Below, in pieces: positions 60,244 to 64,000 of a DNA stretch of 64,000 nucleotides. Source of the DNA: Enterocloster bolteae (lineage in GTDB: Bacteria; Bacillota; Clostridia; Lachnospirales; Lachnospiraceae); contig NZ_CP022464.2 of assembly GCF_002234575.2 (NCBI RefSeq), forward strand, positions 4,402,001 through 4,466,000, in the 5' to 3' direction. The position numbers and the translations under genes are program-made. The notes beneath the pieces were generated by a model. It saw only the letters and a program-made list of their open reading frames with translations, was not told where the DNA came from and did no database searches. Each line of letters opens with the position of its first letter. Within the stretch, counting starts at the first letter, position 1.

Positions 60244-60277
60244 AAGGGCTGCCGGACTGAGTCCTGCAGCCCTTTTT
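60244..60277 (+). terminator. Terminator after ygeW
   Basis: agggctgc / gcagccct stem with an inner ggac/gtcc pair and a T5 run. It separates ygeW from arcC. Confidence 0.9.
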
Positions 60278-60343
60278 GTCTCAAATTATGCAAAAACTCG
60301 GCGGGATACCCTCATATCCCGCCCTATAAAGGGGAAAATCACT

Positions 60344-61294
60344 ATGGAAAACAAGAAAAAACGTATTGTCATCGCTCTGGGCGGCAATGCACTGGGCAAT
60401 ACCCTTCCTGAGCAGATGAAAGCTGTCAAGATCACAGCCAAAGCCATCGTAGATCTCATCGAGGAAGGCTGCGAGGTTATCGTAGCCCATGGCAACGGCC
60501 CTCAGGTAGGTATGATCAACAATGCAATGGCTGCGCTGAGCCGCGAAGACGCAAAACAGCCCAACACCCCTCTCTCCGTCTGTGTGGCCATGAGCCAGGC
60601 TTATATCGGCTACGACCTGCAGAACGCCTTAAGAGAGGAACTCTATAACCGTGAAATGTATGATATTCCGGTTGCAACCATGATTACACAGGTCCGTGTA
60701 GATGCAGACGACCCTGCCTTTGAAGCTCCTTCCAAGCCAATCGGCCACTTCATGACCGAAGAACAGGCTAAGATTGCAGAAGAAAAGTACGGATACATCA
60801 TGAAGGAGGATTCCGGACGTGGCTACCGCCGCGTGGTGGCATCTCCAAAGCCTGCTGAAATCGTTGAAATCGGCGCCATCCGCTCTCTGGTAGACTCAGG
60901 CCAGCTGGTAATCGCCTGCGGCGGCGGCGGTATCCCGGTTACCCGTCAGGGAAACCACTTAAAGGGTGCAAGCGCTGTAATCGACAAGGACTTCGCAAGT
61001 GAACTGTTAGCAGAGAATCTGAACGCTGATTTCCTGATTATTCTCACTGCAGTTGAAAAGGTTGCTGTTAACTTCGGAAAGCCGGAAGAAAAGTGGCTGG
61101 ATGACCTGGACACAGAAGAAGCAAGACAGTTTATCAAAGAGGGACATTTTGCCCCCGGTTCCATGCTTCCCAAAGTTCAGGCTGCTGTTAAATTTGCTGA
61201 ATCAAAACCAGGACGCACTGCCCTCATTACGCTGTTGGAAAAAGCAAAAGACGGTATCCAGGGAAAAACCGGTACTCATATCCATTTAGCGTAA
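60344..61294 (+). CDS. arcC: Carbamate kinase
   Basis: 316 residues. ALGGNAL near the N-terminus, AHGNGPQVG, GGGGIPV and the C-terminal KVQAAVKFAE are all typical. It converts carbamoyl phosphate plus ADP to ATP, carbamate then decomposing to ammonia and CO2. It gives the energy yield of the purine pathway here, although a shared role with arginine breakdown cannot be ruled out. Confidence 0.95.
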   Translation: MENKKKRIVIALGGNALGNTLPEQMKAVKITAKAIVDLIEEGCEVIVAHGNGPQVGMINNAMAALSREDAKQPNTPLSVCVAMSQAYIGYDLQNALREELYNREMYDIPVATMITQVRVDADDPAFEAPSKPIGHFMTEEQAKIAEEKYGYIMKEDSGRGYRRVVASPKPAEIVEIGAIRSLVDSGQLVIACGGGGIPVTRQGNHLKGASAVIDKDFASELLAENLNADFLIILTAVEKVAVNFGKPEEKWLDDLDTEEARQFIKEGHFAPGSMLPKVQAAVKFAESKPGRTALITLLEKAKDGIQGKTGTHIHLA

Positions 61295-61310
61295 AGGAGG
61301 CAATTAAAAA

Positions 61311-62657
61311 ATGAATACAGACAATACAGCGAAACAGCACGCATCCCTGTTTGATTTGGATGGTGTGCCAAAAATGAGCCAGGCAATTCCCCTGGCCCTT
61401 CAGCATGTAGTAGCCATGATTGTAGGCTGTGTGACGCCGGCCATTATTATTTCCGGCGCAGCAGGCATTGACACGGCAGACCGGGTTTTGCTGATTCAGG
61501 CTTCCCTGGTTGTATCTGCCCTGGCCACCCTGCTGCAGCTCTTCCCCATAGGCAATAAGAACAGTTTCCATCTGGGTGCCGGCCTTCCTGTTATCCTGGG
61601 CGTAAGCTTTGCCTACGTTCCCAGCATGCAGGCCATCGCGGAACAGTCCGGCATTCCCGCCATACTGGGAGCCCAGATTGTAGGCGGCGTGTGCGCCATT
61701 ATCGTAGGCCTTACCATCAAGAAGATACGAAAGTTCTTCCCGCCTCTGATTGCAGGCACGGTTGTGTTTACCATTGGTCTGTCTCTCTACCCAACTGCCA
61801 TCAACTACATGGCAGGCGGCGCGGGCCAGCCCACCTACGGTGCATGGCAGAACTGGGTGGTAGCCATCTTCACTCTGGTGGTTGTCACTGTGCTGAACCA
61901 TTTTGCCAAGGGATTCCTGAAACTGGCATCCATTCTTATGGGTATGATTGCAGGCTATATCTTCTCCATGTTCTTTGGCATGGTAAGCTTTGGAAATGTG
62001 GCTGAATCCGGCATGTTCCAGCTTCCTCAGGTCATGCATTTCGGCATCAGCTTTGAGGCATCTGCCTGTGTGGCCCTGGGACTGCTGTTCGTTATCAACT
62101 CCGTGCAGGCAATCGGCGACTTCTCTGCCACCACGGCAGGAGGCCTGGACCGCGAGCCCACCACAAACGAGCTTCACGGCGCTATTCTGGGCTACGGCTT
62201 TTCAAACATCATAGGAGCCTTCCTGGGATGTCTGCCCACCGCCACCTACAGCCAGAACGTAGGTATCGTGGCTACCACCAAGGTTGTTAACCGCGTGACA
62301 TTAGGGCTTTCCGCGCTGATTATACTGGTTGCCGGACTGTTTCCCAAATTCTCCGCCCTTCTGACCACCATTCCCTATGCGGTCTTAGGCGGTGCGACTG
62401 TATCTGTATTCGCTTCCATTGCCATGACCGGTATGAAACTGGTCATGACGGAAGATATGAACTACCGCAACACCTCTATCGTAGGTCTTGCAGCTGCCCT
62501 GGGAATGGGCGTGTCACAGGCATCCGCCTCCCTGTCCGCATTCCCGACATGGGTTACCACAATCTTCGGAAAATCCCCGGTTGTCATCGCAACCCTGGTG
62601 GCTATCCTGCTGAATGTCACCCTTCCGAAGGATACTGGAAAAGTTAAAAAGAATTAA
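61311..62657 (+). CDS. NCS2 purine permease (xanthine/urate)
   Basis: 448 residues, about 14 helices. The NCS2 signature is QNVGIVATTKVVNR, with GGLDREPT before it. It lies 16 bp after arcC. By context it imports uric acid or xanthine with protons. E. coli relatives in such clusters are YgfU/UacT; substrate within the family cannot be fixed from the sequence alone. Confidence 0.92.
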   Translation: MNTDNTAKQHASLFDLDGVPKMSQAIPLALQHVVAMIVGCVTPAIIISGAAGIDTADRVLLIQASLVVSALATLLQLFPIGNKNSFHLGAGLPVILGVSFAYVPSMQAIAEQSGIPAILGAQIVGGVCAIIVGLTIKKIRKFFPPLIAGTVVFTIGLSLYPTAINYMAGGAGQPTYGAWQNWVVAIFTLVVVTVLNHFAKGFLKLASILMGMIAGYIFSMFFGMVSFGNVAESGMFQLPQVMHFGISFEASACVALGLLFVINSVQAIGDFSATTAGGLDREPTTNELHGAILGYGFSNIIGAFLGCLPTATYSQNVGIVATTKVVNRVTLGLSALIILVAGLFPKFSALLTTIPYAVLGGATVSVFASIAMTGMKLVMTEDMNYRNTSIVGLAAALGMGVSQASASLSAFPTWVTTIFGKSPVVIATLVAILLNVTLPKDTGKVKKN

Positions 62658-62677
62658 TCCTATTATTGTAATGGTAT

Positions 62678-62734
62678 AACTGAAAAACGGACTGTCCCTG
62701 AGCATATCGCTCCCGGGCAGTCCGTTTTTCAGTT
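62678..62734. terminator. Bidirectional terminator after the permease
   Basis: 17-bp inverted repeat (aactgaaaaacggactg and its complement) between convergent genes. Confidence 0.92.
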
Positions 62735-62757
62735 ATGCTTTGGATAAACCATACGGC

Positions 62758-64000
62758 TTAACAACCTTCAAAAGAACCATCCTGATTATCCGTCAGCAGA
62801 TGTTCAAAATCCTCCTGGGGCATGGGCTTTGCAAAAACATATCCCTGGATTACATTACAGCCTGCTTTTCTTAAAAATTCCACGGTGTCCATATCCTCCA
62901 CGCCCTCGGCAATGGTCTTTATATCCAGCTCCTTGGCCATATTAATGACGTTGGACACAACAATGCGCTCGCGCCTGATGTCCCGGCTCTTCTGGAAGAA
63001 CAGGATATCCAGTTTCAGCACATCAATGGGCAGGTTCTTTAACAGGTTAAGGGAACTATAACCCGAGCCAAAATCATCCAGGGAACAGATAAACCCACGC
63101 GCATTGAGATTGACCACCAGCTCCGCAAATAACTCCGTGTCAGCAGCCAGTATGCTTTCCGTAAACTCCAGCTCCATAACGCGGTCCGGTATGGAATATT
63201 TAGCCTTGATATCCGTATAGTAATCTACAAAATCATTCTGGAACAGGCCTGCCTTGGAAACATTGACCGCCAGGCTCACCGGCCTCCCGCCCTGTTCCAG
63301 GTGACTCCTGTACCAACGGCATGCATGCTCAAACATATAGCGGTCCAATTTCACAATCAGCTCGCTTTTCTCAAATAATGGGATGAAATTCCCCGGCAGT
63401 ATCAGCCCCCTTCTTGGACTGAGCCACCGGGCCAGCACCTCTGCCCCGGTAATCTGATTACCGTTCTGAATATCTATCTTGGGCTGCATATAGAGCTTAA
63501 ACTCCTCCTCTTCCATGGCTGCCTCTGCCTCAGACTCCAGGACGGTATCCTCCAGCATGCGCCTGCGGAGGCTGTCGTCATAGAACACATAGGAGCTTCC
63601 CGGTCTTTCCTTTGCAATCTTATGGGCCATGTTGGCATAATTCACCAGCACATCCAGAGACTGCTTCCCGTCACCGGCCCGGAACCGGTAGACGCCTACA
63701 GGAATCTCCATGAATGGCTGTTCATCCATGCCCGAATTCCTCATATACTCCTTAAGCTGGCACAGACCGCTGTCCAGCACCTGTGTGTCCTCACACCGGG
63801 TTATACCGGCAAAATTGTCAGCCGCTATGCGGCAGCTGATACAGCCAGGTCCTTCCACTGTCCTCAGAAACTCTGCCACCAGCCTGAGAAGCCTGTCGCC
63901 TTCCTCGTACCCCAGAACATCATTAATCAGCTTAAAATTCCTTAAATCACCATACCAGAGCACATAGGAGGTAAGCTCAGAACGGGAGATCTCAGGACGG
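62758..64000 (-). CDS. GGDEF/EAL-domain protein (5' end outside window)
   Basis: At least 413 residues; the frame is open to the right edge, so the start is missing. The N-terminal part is a GGDEF-like fold (GDLRNFKLINDVLGYEEGDRLL) whose catalytic motif reads AADNF, so it is probably inactive as a cyclase. The C-terminal EAL domain has EVLARW, NVSKAG, DDFGSGYSSL and AEGVED, so it keeps the residues for c-di-GMP phosphodiesterase activity. A c-di-GMP-lowering, possibly GTP-regulated, protein. Confidence 0.9.
   Translation of the reverse strand, partial: RPEISRSELTSYVLWYGDLRNFKLINDVLGYEEGDRLLRLVAEFLRTVEGPGCISCRIAADNFAGITRCEDTQVLDSGLCQLKEYMRNSGMDEQPFMEIPVGVYRFRAGDGKQSLDVLVNYANMAHKIAKERPGSSYVFYDDSLRRRMLEDTVLESEAEAAMEEEEFKLYMQPKIDIQNGNQITGAEVLARWLSPRRGLILPGNFIPLFEKSELIVKLDRYMFEHACRWYRSHLEQGGRPVSLAVNVSKAGLFQNDFVDYYTDIKAKYSIPDRVMELEFTESILAADTELFAELVVNLNARGFICSLDDFGSGYSSLNLLKNLPIDVLKLDILFFQKSRDIRRERIVVSNVINMAKELDIKTIAEGVEDMDTVEFLRKAGCNVIQGYVFAKPMPQEDFEHLLTDNQDGSFEGC

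Noticed and set aside
61227..62177. 316-codon antisense frame over the NCS2 permease
   Set aside because: The opposite frame encodes a clear NCS2 permease with signature motif; the antisense frame has no start site or domain.

Overview
The window looks like chromosomal DNA of a strictly anaerobic, spore-forming gut Firmicute, most likely a Lachnospiraceae of the Enterocloster (formerly Clostridium bolteae/clostridioforme) type. This is inferred from moderate GC, strong AGGAGG ribosome binding sites, dipicolinate synthase dpaAB (an endospore gene pair), EFR1 ferredoxins, and a complete ygeXYW/ygfK/ssnA/hyuA/xdhD purine-breakdown block. I saw no rRNA, tRNA or CRISPR array.

Layout. 1-9.5 kb: an MFS transporter edge; a three-subunit molybdenum hydroxylase (hydroxylase A) whose FAD subunit has a whole GltD-like NAD(P)H oxidoreductase inserted in it; a TetR regulator; a phosphatase-HD fusion; a MocA-like nucleotidyltransferase; and a Crp/Fnr regulator. 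9.7-14.2 kb: two tandem TylF-type methyltransferase paralogues (the second lacks key residues), a small membrane protein, a DUF1266/DUF2185 protein and a Cys-rich small protein. 14.2-15.8 kb: an intact IS1182-family element inside a duplicated 25-bp hairpin. 15.9-19.6 kb: molybdenum hydroxylase B. 19.9-25.6 kb: DbpA-like helicase, DUF1275, CarD, DUF2325, YqeB, a ModE-like regulator and DapA. 25.7-28.3 kb: dpaAB and a YoaP-like acetyltransferase.

28.3-29.7 kb is a retron: a reverse transcriptase with NAxxH, YxDD and VTG motifs, preceded by a sigma70-type promoter and a structured RNA with complementary a1/a2 ends. No effector gene is visible beside it. 29.7-36.9 kb: a sugar-type ABC importer with a UroD-like enzyme, a GntR regulator, a Rossmann oxidoreductase and an EFR1 ferredoxin. 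37-45 kb: a TRAP transporter, a DUF401 permease and two enolase-superfamily acid-sugar dehydratases under a divergent LysR regulator.

45-62.7 kb is the anaerobic purine/urate catabolism block. Leftward: ssnA, ygfK, a polyferredoxin, xdhD, a GNAT gene and hyuA. Rightward: a YheO-type regulator, ygeX, ygeY, ygeW, arcC and an NCS2 permease. Together these should import and open the purine ring, release ammonia and three-carbon products, and make ATP from carbamoyl phosphate. A structured RNA lies before ygeW, and a motif is shared by the ygfK, regulator and ygeW upstream regions. The window ends in an EAL-domain gene.

The connecting theme is molybdenum (probably partly selenium-dependent) hydroxylase chemistry: three hydroxylases plus MocA, YqeB and ModE-like accessory genes.
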